Shown here: positions 1 to 6,145 of the stretch, one piece after another
Layout of the letters: each line of letters begins with the position of its first letter
How positions within the stretch are numbered: position 1 is the stretch's first letter
Source: Bacteroidaceae bacterium
GTDB taxonomy: Bacteria > Bacteroidota > Bacteroidia > Bacteroidales > Bacteroidaceae
Assembly (NCBI GenBank): GCA_017472905.1
Contig: JAFUNW010000126.1
Location: 1-6,776, forward strand
Reading direction: 5' to 3'
Length of the DNA: 6,776 nt
The notes under the pieces: model-generated
Databases searched by the model: none
What the model was told of the DNA's origin: nothing
Seen by the model: the letters and a program-made list of their open reading frames with translations, nothing else
Program-made: the position numbers and the translations under genes

Positions 1-942
1 AGAATATCCTCTGCGGCGGAATCCGCAGATAGTCGGCATGCGTGGGTCATCCCATCCGTTGACCAGATTCTCTTTTACCAAAATAAGCAAATTGCGCTTG
101 CTCATCAGCGTATAGCTCAAGTTCAGTTTATTGAACTCAGTTTGTCTGGGACGGTTATCGTCAAGGTCTTTTTCTTCTTTAACCCAATCGACAAACAAAT
201 CGTATAGTGGACGGTGAGGTACGAACTCCAATGTACAAAGAGAGTGGGTTACTCCTTCGAAGTAGTCGCTCTGTCCGTGTGCAAAGTCATACATTGGATA
301 AGCTTTCCACTTAGTGCCGGTACGATGGTGTGGGTGTTTGACAACGCGATAGATGATAGGATCTCGGAAATGCATGTTGGGGCTTGCCATGTCTATTTTG
401 GCTCGCAATACCATCGTACCTTCCTCAATTTCTCCGCTGTTCATCTTCTCGAACAGTGTCATATTTTCTTCTATCGGACGGTTGCGATAGGGGCTTTCCA
501 CTCCCGGTTGAGTCGGAGTGCCTTTCTGTTGTGCGATTGCTTCGGAAGATTGCTCATCGATATAGGCTTTACCCTCTTTGATCAGTTGGATGGCAAAATC
601 CCAAAGCTGCTGAAAATAGTCGCTGGCGTAATATTCGTTTCCCCATTGGAAGCCCAACCATTGAATATCTTCCTTGATAGCATCTACATATTCGACATCT
701 TCTTTGGTCGGGTTGGTGTCGTCAAAGCGTAGATTGCAGACTCCACCGTATTGAGCTGCCACACCAAAGTCAAGGCAAATGGCTTTGGCATGTCCGATGT
801 GTAAATATCCGTTGGGTTCGGGCGGGAAGCGTGTTTGTACTCGCCCTCCGTTTTTACCCTCTTTTAAATCTTTCTCTATAGCTTGCTCTATAAAGTTCAA
901 ACTCTTCTTTTCCGAGTTCTCGGATGTTGTAATTTCTATCAT
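1..942 (-). CDS. glnS: Glutaminyl-tRNA synthetase, N-terminal 314 residues (3' end outside window)
   Basis: This class I aminoacyl-tRNA synthetase charges tRNA-Gln with glutamine in the cytoplasm, using ATP. The visible 314 codons cover the Rossmann catalytic core. The HIGH signature lies at residues 48-51 within PPEPNGYLHIGHAK. The LRFDDTNP segment follows, and its first Asp (residue 74) matches the E. coli Asp66 that contacts the substrate. Further on are YPMYDFAHG and the class I lysine loop MSKR at 280-283, then GWDDPRMPT and a GFRRRGY segment at the window edge. The match to E. coli GlnRS (about 550 aa) is close and collinear, and this separates it from GluRS. The anticodon-binding beta-barrels would lie beyond position 1. 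The start at 942-940 (MIEITTSEN) gives about 29 nt of leader after a Bacteroidetes -7 box. Its presence suggests direct Gln-tRNA charging rather than dependence on GatCAB for this tRNA. Confidence 0.97.
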   Translation of the reverse strand, partial: MIEITTSENSEKKSLNFIEQAIEKDLKEGKNGGRVQTRFPPEPNGYLHIGHAKAICLDFGVAAQYGGVCNLRFDDTNPTKEDVEYVDAIKEDIQWLGFQWGNEYYASDYFQQLWDFAIQLIKEGKAYIDEQSSEAIAQQKGTPTQPGVESPYRNRPIEENMTLFEKMNSGEIEEGTMVLRAKIDMASPNMHFRDPIIYRVVKHPHHRTGTKWKAYPMYDFAHGQSDYFEGVTHSLCTLEFVPHRPLYDLFVDWVKEEKDLDDNRPRQTEFNKLNLSYTLMSKRNLLILVKENLVNGWDDPRMPTICGFRRRGYS

Positions 943-970
943 AATAATTCGTTCTTATTCTTTGAGTGTG

Positions 971-1001
971 CAAAGATAGTGCAAACCGAGCGGAGAAGAA
1001 A
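971..1001 (-). promoter_or_regulatory. Predicted Bacteroidetes-type promoter for glnS
   Basis: Read on the minus strand, TATCTTTG at 978-971 is an exact match to the Bacteroidetes -7 consensus TAnnTTTG. A TTTC at 1001-998, 19 nt upstream, approximates the -33 TTTG element at the expected spacing. The predicted start of transcription lies a few bases downstream, leaving a short A-rich leader to the glnS ATG at 942. The call rests on consensus and position only. Confidence 0.72.
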
Positions 1002-1068
1002 ATAAATTTATTTATTTTTTATCCCGAGGTGCAGCCTATCTTCTATTTTAATGGAGGATATAAATGCA

Positions 1069-1101
1069 CAATCCCCACCGACAAACAGTCAGCGGGGATT
1101 G
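1069..1101 (-). terminator. Hairpin terminator downstream of the OmpA-like lipoprotein gene
   Basis: CAATCCCC (1069-1076) pairs with GGGGATTG (1094-1101). On the minus-strand RNA the stem extends inward to about 14 bp, with two G-U wobbles, around a 5-nt loop (1083-1087). It starts about 40 nt after the stop codon of the lipoprotein gene. The following sequence (TGCATTTATATCC) is T-rich but has no clean T run, so it is a less than classic intrinsic terminator. It insulates glnS, which has its own promoter just downstream. The remaining DNA between 943 and 1141 shows no gene. Confidence 0.62.
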
Positions 1102-1141
1102 GTATTTGAAATGCTTATTAATTATATAATAAGCGGATGAA

Positions 1142-1831
1142 TTATTGCAAAGTACCGTTGCTTGCAGCTTCGATCATCTCTTTGCTGGCATAGAGGTAAA
1201 CTTCTACGCGGCGGTTTTCGGCAGCTGTTTTAGCATCGTCATACTCTTGGTAGTCTTTACCCTCAACAGTTACAATTTGTGAGTTCGATACACCTAGACC
1301 GTTCAAATAGTTTTGTACAGATTGTGCGCGTTGTTTAGAAACTTTTTGGTTAGCTTCCAAAGAGCCGGCTTTATCTGTATGTCCGAAGATGGCAACATCC
1401 ATGTCGGCATTGCTCTTCAAAATGTTAGAGAATTCGCTCAAAGATTTCTTGGCAGCATCTTTCAAATTGCTAGAGTTGAAATCGAACAGGATACCGTAAT
1501 CAAAGGTTACTTTTACAGCTTGCAAACCATTCGCGTCTTGTATGCTTTCTACTTGTGCATTGGCAACTTGCTCGGCAGCAGCCTTAGCTTTATCCATTTT
1601 CTTACCAATCAAGATACCTACACCTGTACCTACTGCAGTACCAATGGCTGCACCGATGGCAGTACCTTTTCCTTTGTCGCTCTTACCACTGAAGATGTTT
1701 CCGAGTACACCACCTATTGCAGCGCCACTTCCACCACCAATAATACCTCCTTTAGCAGTATTGCTCATGTTACAACTTCCTAAAATGAGCAATGCGCTCA
1801 TCATCAAAGATACGAATTTAATTTTTTTCAT
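1142..1831 (-). CDS. OmpA-family lipoprotein with glycine-zipper segment
   Basis: Predicted outer-membrane lipoprotein of 229 aa that anchors to peptidoglycan. The N-terminus is a lipoprotein signal peptide (MKKIKF, hydrophobic residues 7-17) with lipobox LGSC, so Cys20 would be the lipidated residue. Residues 28-76 form a glycine-zipper region with two G-rich hydrophobic stretches (28-47 and 56-76), followed by KKMDKAKAAAEQ. Residues about 108-215 are an OmpA C-terminal domain: FDYGILFDFNSSNL, then GHTD with Asp153, then SKQRA with Arg168, then AAENRRVEVYL. Asp153 and Arg168 are 15 residues apart, as are Asp271 and Arg286, the diaminopimelate-binding pair of Acinetobacter OmpA. The start at 1831-1829 is chosen because it places the signal peptide at the N-terminus and lies about 36 nt below a -7 promoter box; an in-frame ATG at 1939 lies upstream of that box. 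No beta-barrel is present, so it is closer to Pal/YiaD-type proteins than to OmpA itself. The gene appears monocistronic. Confidence 0.93.
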   Translation of the reverse strand: MKKIKFVSLMMSALLILGSCNMSNTAKGGIIGGGSGAAIGGVLGNIFSGKSDKGKGTAIGAAIGTAVGTGVGILIGKKMDKAKAAAEQVANAQVESIQDANGLQAVKVTFDYGILFDFNSSNLKDAAKKSLSEFSNILKSNADMDVAIFGHTDKAGSLEANQKVSKQRAQSVQNYLNGLGVSNSQIVTVEGKDYQEYDDAKTAAENRRVEVYLYASKEMIEAASNGTLQ

Positions 1832-1867
1832 GTTTGTAATTGTTTTTAAGAATTTAGAATTTGGCTG

Positions 1868-1903
1868 CAAATATAACAAATACTTATAATTACCGGTTGC
1901 AAA
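1868..1903 (-). promoter_or_regulatory. Predicted promoter for the OmpA-like lipoprotein gene
   Basis: On the minus strand, TATATTTG at 1875-1868 matches the Bacteroidetes -7 consensus TAnnTTTG exactly. The best -33 candidate is TTTG at 1903-1900, but the 24-nt gap is longer than the usual 19-21, so the -33 assignment is weak. Transcription would start near 1862, giving a leader of about 30 nt that is A-rich and has no Shine-Dalgarno sequence. Confidence 0.6.
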
Positions 1904-1952
1904 ATCGATAGAAAAAAGCATTTTGATGTTGAAAAACACTTTTTTCTGTCAT

Positions 1953-1977
1953 TTCCGCTTGCTTCCTTGAAGCGGAA
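1953..1977. repeat. Perfect 8-bp inverted repeat in the divergent promoter region
   Basis: TTCCGCTT (1953-1960) and AAGCGGAA (1970-1977) are exact reverse complements separated by 9 nt. A competing shorter hairpin is also possible: GCTTC (1961-1965) with GAAGC (1969-1973) around a CTT loop. The repeat sits just upstream of the proS -7 box and covers where its -33 element should be. It lies about 50 bp upstream of the lipoprotein promoter. It lies between divergent genes, so it has no role as a gene-end terminator. An operator is possible, but no known regulator site is recognised. Confidence 0.6.
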
Positions 1978-1999
1978 TATAACTTTTTTTGTAATTTTG
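1967..1999 (+). promoter_or_regulatory. Predicted Bacteroidetes-type promoter for proS
   Basis: TAATTTTG at 1992-1999 matches the -7 consensus TAnnTTTG. A TTG at 1967-1969 lies 22 nt upstream, slightly longer than the usual spacing, so the -33 call is tentative. The leader to the proS ATG at 2052 is about 45 nt, very A/T-rich and without a Shine-Dalgarno motif, as is typical in this phylum. Confidence 0.65.
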
Positions 2000-2051
2000 C
2001 AACTTCAAAAATATATATGGTTAGAATATAAAAAAGCAAATTAATAGATAT

Positions 2052-3542
2052 ATGGCAAAAGAATTGAAAGAAATGACCAAACGTAGCGAAAACTATTCGC
2101 AGTGGTATAACGATTTGGTGGTGAAAGCAGATTTGGCCGAACAGTCAGCTGTGAGAGGATGTATGGTAATCAAACCTTATGGGTATGCTATTTGGGAAAA
2201 AATACAGCGTCAGTTAGACGATATGTTTAAGGAAACCGGACATGTCAACGCCTATTTCCCTCTTTTGATACCCAAATCTTATCTGAGCCGTGAGGCTGAC
2301 CACGTAGAGGGGTTTGCTAAAGAATGTGCGGTAGTTACTCACTATCGTTTGAAAAATTCTCCGGATGGACAGGGGGTTGTGGTTGATCCTGCTGCTCGCT
2401 TGGAAGAAGAATTGATTATTCGTCCTACTAGCGAAACGATTATCTGGAGTACTTATAAAAACTGGATTCATTCTTATCGCGATTTGCCTATCTTGTGTAA
2501 TCAATGGGCCAACGTGATGCGTTGGGAGATGCGTACACGTCTTTTCTTGCGTACGGCAGAATTCTTGTGGCAAGAAGGACATACGGCACATGCTACTCGC
2601 GAAGAAGCCGAAGAAGAAGCTATGCGTATGATTAATGTCTATGCAGATTTTGCCGAAAAATACATGGCTGTTCCGGTGGTTAAAGGAGTAAAGAGTGCCA
2701 ATGAACGTTTTGCCGGTGCGCTTGATACCTATACAATTGAAGCGTTGATGCAAGATGGCAAGGCTTTGCAATCGGGTACTTCTCATTTCTTAGGACAGAA
2801 TTTTGCCAAGGCCTTTGACGTACAATTCGTGGATAAGGAAAACAAAATGCAATATGTTTGGGCTACTTCGTGGGGCGTTTCAACACGCTTGATGGGTGCA
2901 CTGATTATGACTCATTCCGATGACAATGGTTTGGTATTGCCTCCCAAATTGGCTCCGATTCAAGTGGTTATTGTTCCTATATATAAAACAGACGAACAGT
3001 TGGAGGCTATTAATAGCAAGGTTGCCGGAATAGTTGCTCAATTGAAGAAAATGGGCATTTCTGTGAAGTATGACAATGCAGACAATAAACGTCCGGGATT
3101 TAAATTTGCTGAATATGAATTGAAGGGTGTGCCCGTTCGTCTGGTTTTAGGTGCACGCGATTTGGAAAACAATACGGTGGAAGTAATGCGTAGAGATACG
3201 TTGGAGAAGCAAACGGTTTCTTTGGATGGTATAGAAGAATATGTAAGCAACCTGTTAGAGGATATTCAACAGAATATTTACAATAAGGCATTGACATATC
3301 GCCAAGGGAATACGAAAAAAGTAGATACGTACGAAGAGTTCAAAGAACAAATAGAGAAAGGCGGATTTATTCTGGCTCATTGGGATGGAACATCGGAGAC
3401 GGAAGAGCGTATCAAGGAAGAGACTAAAGCAACCATCCGTTGCATCCCGTTTGAGGCTGACGAGGAAAGTCTTACTCCGGGTGTGTGTATGGTAACAGGT
3501 AAACCCAGTGCTCGCCGCGTGCTTTTTGCACGTGCGTATTAA
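2052..3542 (+). CDS. proS: Prolyl-tRNA synthetase, eukaryote/archaeal-type (short form)
   Basis: Class II synthetase of 496 aa that attaches proline to tRNA-Pro in the cytoplasm. The catalytic core spans about residues 15-295. It contains the RPTSE loop at 124-128 (Thr126, Glu128), motif 2 from Arg157 (RWEMRTRLFLRTAEF, then WQEGHTAHA), and motif 3 GVSTRLMGALIMTHSD with Arg279. The anticodon-binding domain covers about 300-405. The family's C-terminal domain follows (about 410-496) and ends in Tyr496, as is typical of this group. The bacterial E. coli type has about 570 aa and an editing insertion between motifs 2 and 3; that insertion is absent here. By my alignment to the human enzyme, the four zinc-binding Cys positions of the C-terminal domain are Asp445, Thr450, Met480 and Thr482. 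Only Cys464 and Cys479 lie in that domain, so the zinc site seems lost. The gene is monocistronic, with its own promoter and terminator. Confidence 0.97.
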   Translation: MAKELKEMTKRSENYSQWYNDLVVKADLAEQSAVRGCMVIKPYGYAIWEKIQRQLDDMFKETGHVNAYFPLLIPKSYLSREADHVEGFAKECAVVTHYRLKNSPDGQGVVVDPAARLEEELIIRPTSETIIWSTYKNWIHSYRDLPILCNQWANVMRWEMRTRLFLRTAEFLWQEGHTAHATREEAEEEAMRMINVYADFAEKYMAVPVVKGVKSANERFAGALDTYTIEALMQDGKALQSGTSHFLGQNFAKAFDVQFVDKENKMQYVWATSWGVSTRLMGALIMTHSDDNGLVLPPKLAPIQVVIVPIYKTDEQLEAINSKVAGIVAQLKKMGISVKYDNADNKRPGFKFAEYELKGVPVRLVLGARDLENNTVEVMRRDTLEKQTVSLDGIEEYVSNLLEDIQQNIYNKALTYRQGNTKKVDTYEEFKEQIEKGGFILAHWDGTSETEERIKEETKATIRCIPFEADEESLTPGVCMVTGKPSARRVLFARAY

Positions 3543-3571
3543 AATAAAGCATAACCTAATAACAGAATTAG

Positions 3572-3609
3572 AAAAAAAGCATTTATCAAAAAATGATAGA
3601 TGCTTTTTT
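3572..3609. terminator. Bidirectional intrinsic terminator between proS and udp
   Basis: GCATTTATC (3579-3587) pairs with GATAGATGC (3595-3603), with one G-U, around a 7-nt loop. The flanking A run (3572-3578) and T run (3604-3609) extend the stem and give a T tract on whichever strand is transcribed. It lies about 30 nt after the proS stop and about 35 nt after the udp stop. This fits one element ending both convergent transcripts. Confidence 0.88.
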
Positions 3610-3644
3610 AGGTTAAAACCAGACTCGTATTAAATTATTTCAAA

Positions 3645-4523
3645 TTAGATTCTCTCAAGCACTTTTTGGATTAAATCATTAATGGAGGCTTTGTATCCGG
3701 TATTTGCTTCTTGAGCTACCCTATTGGCTATAACCATGCATACAGTTGTGGCTTTATGCCCCAATAGTCGGGACATGCCGGCTAATGCTGAACTTTCCAT
3801 TTCGAAGTTGGTAATACGAAGACCGTTTTGTTCGAAGGACATTATTTTCTCGTTCAGCTGCGGGTCTGCTAAAGGGATTCTCACTTCGCGGCCTTGCGGT
3901 CCGAAAAAACCTCCGCAAGCGATAGTTATTCCTCGAATCATAGAATCATCGTTGCCTGCAATTCGTTGGGTAAGTTCAACGTCAGCATGAACCACATAAG
4001 GATTACCCATACAAGAATTCCAATCGACATGTTTTTTAAAAGCCATTTCGGTTTCCATGTCGCAAACAGTATTGCGTCCTGCATAGAAATTCAACAGTCC
4101 GTCAAAACCGATGGATTTTTCTGATAGAATATAGGAACCTATAGGGGTGTAGGGTTGTAGTCCTCCACAGGTGCCAATGCGTACGAGTTCCAATGTACGA
4201 TGATTCTTCTTTTCTTCTCGTTTTTGGAAGTCAATGTTTGCTAAAGCATCAAGTTCAGTGAGTACAATGTCTATATTGTCGCATCCGATGCCGGTGGATA
4301 GGGCTGTAATACGTTTGCCTTTAAATGTACCTGTGATACTTTTGAATTCTCTGCTTTCGACTTCAGTTTCTATTTGTTCGAAGTGGTTACTTATTGTGGA
4401 AACGCGTCCGGGATCTCCAACTAATATGATTTTGTCAGCTATATTTTCAGGGCGTAGGTGTAGGTGGAATATCGACCCATCCGGGTTGATTATTAATTCG
4501 GATTCGGCAAAGTGTTTTTTCAT
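3645..4523 (-). CDS. udp: Uridine phosphorylase-like nucleoside phosphorylase
   Basis: Predicted cytoplasmic nucleoside phosphorylase (PNP/UDP family, 292 aa) that splits uridine with phosphate into uracil and ribose-1-phosphate for pyrimidine salvage. It aligns end to end with E. coli Udp (253 aa). IFHLHL (His20) matches the catalytic-site His8. GDPGR at 36-40, Arg58 and the RIGTCGG segment (Arg115, Thr118) match the phosphate-binding residues. STGIG lies at 76-80. Gln210 and Arg212 in GPQGREVR match the uracil-contacting Gln/Arg pair. NFEMESSAL (Glu241, Met242, Glu243) is the ribose-binding signature. Extra length comes from about 12 N-terminal residues and an insertion rich in charged residues near 99-112, so exact nucleoside preference is less certain than family. 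It is last in the leftward cluster; no promoter box is seen just upstream, and a hairpin separates it from floA. Confidence 0.88.
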   Translation of the reverse strand: MKKHFAESELIINPDGSIFHLHLRPENIADKIILVGDPGRVSTISNHFEQIETEVESREFKSITGTFKGKRITALSTGIGCDNIDIVLTELDALANIDFQKREEKKNHRTLELVRIGTCGGLQPYTPIGSYILSEKSIGFDGLLNFYAGRNTVCDMETEMAFKKHVDWNSCMGNPYVVHADVELTQRIAGNDDSMIRGITIACGGFFGPQGREVRIPLADPQLNEKIMSFEQNGLRITNFEMESSALAGMSRLLGHKATTVCMVIANRVAQEANTGYKASINDLIQKVLERI

Positions 4524-4554
4524 ATTTATTGGATATTTGTTGTGTTCTTATGGT

Positions 4555-4597
4555 AAGGAGTTAAAGCCGAATGTACTATTATTGGCTTTAACTCCTT
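4555..4597 (-). other. Perfect 14-bp hairpin between floA and udp (attenuator, processing site or weak terminator)
   Basis: AAGGAGTTAAAGCC (4555-4568) and GGCTTTAACTCCTT (4584-4597) are exact reverse complements with a 15-nt loop. In the leftward transcript the stem begins 10 nt after the floA stop codon and ends 31 nt before the udp start codon. No T run follows on either strand, so it is not a standard intrinsic terminator. Partial termination, 3'-end protection of floA mRNA, or RNase cleavage are all possible. In the leftward RNA the 5' arm begins AAGGAG, which looks like a Shine-Dalgarno sequence but is paired and far from the udp start. Confidence 0.8.
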
Positions 4598-4607
4598 TTA
4601 AAAGACT

Positions 4608-5594
4608 CTATTCCGTAAGCGGAACGTTGTTTTCTTCTCCATTGGGGTGTGCTATGCTATCACGCATGGAGGTATCAGCTTGAATATTTTTCATGCGATA
4701 GTAATCCATGATACCCAAATTTCCGTTTCGGAAAGCTTCGGCCATAGCTTTGGGAACTTCAGCTTCAGCTTGAATTACGTTGGCTCGTGCTTCTTCTGCT
4801 TTGGCTTTCATTTCTTGTTCACTGGCTACAGCCATAGCACGGCGTTCTTCTGCTTTGGCTTGTGCAATATTCTTGTCTGCATTTGCTTGGTCGATTTGCA
4901 GAGTTGCACCAATGTTTTTACCTATATCGATATCGGCTATATCAATGGAAAGAATTTCAAATGCTGTACCTGCATCCAATCCCTTTTGAAGTACTAACTT
5001 GGATATAGAGTCGGGATTTTCGAGTACGCTTTTATGGTTTTCAGAAGAACCGATAGAGGATACGATACCTTCGCCTACACGAGCTAAGATGGTGTCTTCT
5101 CCGGCTCCACCCACTAATTGGCGTATGTTTGCACGAACGGTAACACGTGCTTTGGTTATCAACTGAATACCATCTTTAGCAACGGCTGTTACCGGCGGAG
5201 TGTCAATTACTTTGGGATTTACTGACATTTGTACGGCTTCGAATACATCGCGACCGGCCAAGTCTATGGCTGTAGCCATTTGAAAAGAAAGGTCTATGTT
5301 AGCTTTTGATGCAGATACTAATGCGTTTACTACGCGCTCTACGCGACCTCCTGCAAGGTAGTGAGCTTCCAAATCATCGCGTGTAATGCTGTTTAATCCG
5401 GCTTTGTGTGCCTCTATTAGTGCATGTACAATGATGGAAGGTGGTACATTACGCAAGCGCATCAAAAAAAGTTGGATGAGCGAAATGTGTACTCCGGATA
5501 CTTTGGCTGACAGCCATAGTAAAAACGGGATGTAGTGGAAAAACAGGGCAATGAAAATCAGTATGCCTGCAATTAAAATGAATGGATAATACAT
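4608..5594 (-). CDS. floA: Flotillin-like protein FloA
   Basis: Membrane-associated scaffold protein of 328 aa (FloA/YqfA, UPF0365 family). In Bacillus these proteins form dynamic membrane foci that influence membrane fluidity and the assembly of membrane complexes. The N-terminus has a hydrophobic hairpin (about residues 3-19 and 21-29) that inserts into the membrane without a cleavable signal. An SPFH/PHB-like region follows (about 30-230), with the conserved stretches LRNVPPSIIVHALIEAHKAG and VNPKVIDTPPVTAVAKDG. Residues about 235-288 are an Ala/Glu-rich helical flotillin repeat, and the end carries the family's GNLGIMDYYRMKNIQADT block (291-308). Length matches the family. It lies 35 nt after the nfeD-like gene in the order seen in Bacillus yqeZ-yqfA, which supports co-transcription and a shared role. 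A near-consensus AATCTTTG just before the ATG is too close to the start to act as a normal promoter. Confidence 0.96.
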   Translation of the reverse strand: MYYPFILIAGILIFIALFFHYIPFLLWLSAKVSGVHISLIQLFLMRLRNVPPSIIVHALIEAHKAGLNSITRDDLEAHYLAGGRVERVVNALVSASKANIDLSFQMATAIDLAGRDVFEAVQMSVNPKVIDTPPVTAVAKDGIQLITKARVTVRANIRQLVGGAGEDTILARVGEGIVSSIGSSENHKSVLENPDSISKLVLQKGLDAGTAFEILSIDIADIDIGKNIGATLQIDQANADKNIAQAKAEERRAMAVASEQEMKAKAEEARANVIQAEAEVPKAMAEAFRNGNLGIMDYYRMKNIQADTSMRDSIAHPNGEENNVPLTE

Positions 5595-5629
5595 ATAACA
5601 AAGATTTAGTTGTTAATAAATATTTTGAA

Positions 5630-6097
5630 TTAGTTTGCTTTTCGAACAATGATTACTCCGTTTGTGATACGTTCTACGATGATGGGAGTTTTTTCATCAA
5701 TGAATTCTCCGGCCGATCTTACTTCGATGATGTTGCCTTTGAATTCGGCATTTCCTATGAGAGCTAATCGGGTTGTAGCAACTCCTAGATCACCTATTTG
5801 TATGGTTTCCGTATCTTCGTTTTTGACTGAAGATGTTATGTTTTTCTTCAACGATAGTCTGTCCAATGTTTTGGAACGCATAAACCAAATGATGATGGCT
5901 ATACTGATGAGTATTGTAACTAGGAGAGTAAGCCATCCGGCAAGAGTGCCTAAATAGAGAAATGCGTGTATTGTCGCATAGATCATACATCCGGCAGCAA
6001 TGAACCCGGCTAAACTAAGGCCTGGCAGCAAGAATACTTCTACCAATAAAAAGATTACGCCGGCAATGAGTAATCCGATGATAATTACAATGTCCAT
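5630..6097 (-). CDS. Short NfeD-family membrane protein (NfeD1b type)
   Basis: Small integral membrane protein of 155 aa that is usually encoded next to a flotillin or stomatin and is thought to act with it in membrane microdomains; its biochemical role is unknown. Three hydrophobic segments (about 3-25, 28-50 and 55-74) are followed by a charged linker (75-98) and a soluble OB-fold domain (about 99-152). The OB-fold has the usual pattern: GDLGVATTRLALIGNAEFKG, then EVRSAGEFIDEKTPIIVERI, then NGVIIVRK. The ClpP-like serine protease domain of long NfeD proteins is absent, so this is the short form. The start at 6097-6095 puts the first membrane segment at the N-terminus and is preceded by an A/T-rich leader with no Shine-Dalgarno sequence. 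It is directly upstream of floA. Expression most likely comes from a promoter upstream of the window edge. Confidence 0.93.
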   Translation of the reverse strand: MDIVIIIGLLIAGVIFLLVEVFLLPGLSLAGFIAAGCMIYATIHAFLYLGTLAGWLTLLVTILISIAIIIWFMRSKTLDRLSLKKNITSSVKNEDTETIQIGDLGVATTRLALIGNAEFKGNIIEVRSAGEFIDEKTPIIVERITNGVIIVRKAN

Positions 6098-6145
6098 AAT
6101 TGTCTGTTTTTTTAGTTTTATTATTATGTATTTATTCTAAATTCA

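Noticed and set aside
214..732. A 172-codon open frame on the plus strand
   Set aside because: It is fully antisense to glnS, whose protein has clear GlnRS motifs; no promoter or family resemblance supports it.
1313..1783. A 156-codon plus-strand frame opposite the OmpA-like gene
   Set aside because: Low-complexity Ser/Thr/Tyr/Cys-rich translation is what an antisense frame of the glycine-zipper coding region would give.
1832..1939. A 36-residue N-terminal extension of the OmpA-like lipoprotein from an in-frame ATG at 1939
   Set aside because: It would bury the lipoprotein signal peptide inside the protein, and the start lies upstream of the predicted -7 box at 1868-1875.
2017..2031. A four-codon upstream open frame (MVRI) in the proS leader
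   Set aside because: Too short, with no His/Pro-codon bias or leader hairpin that would suggest attenuation; expected by chance in A/T-rich DNA.
2214..2786. A 190-codon minus-strand frame inside proS
   Set aside because: It is antisense to the conserved catalytic core of ProRS and has no promoter or recognisable domain.
4780..4989. A 69-codon Ala/Ser-rich frame opposite floA
   Set aside because: It is a shadow of the Ala/Glu-rich flotillin repeat on the other strand.
5595..5629. A separate floA promoter in the 35-nt gap after the nfeD-like gene
   Set aside because: The only candidate, AATCTTTG, misses the first consensus T and would place the transcription start at or inside the start codon.
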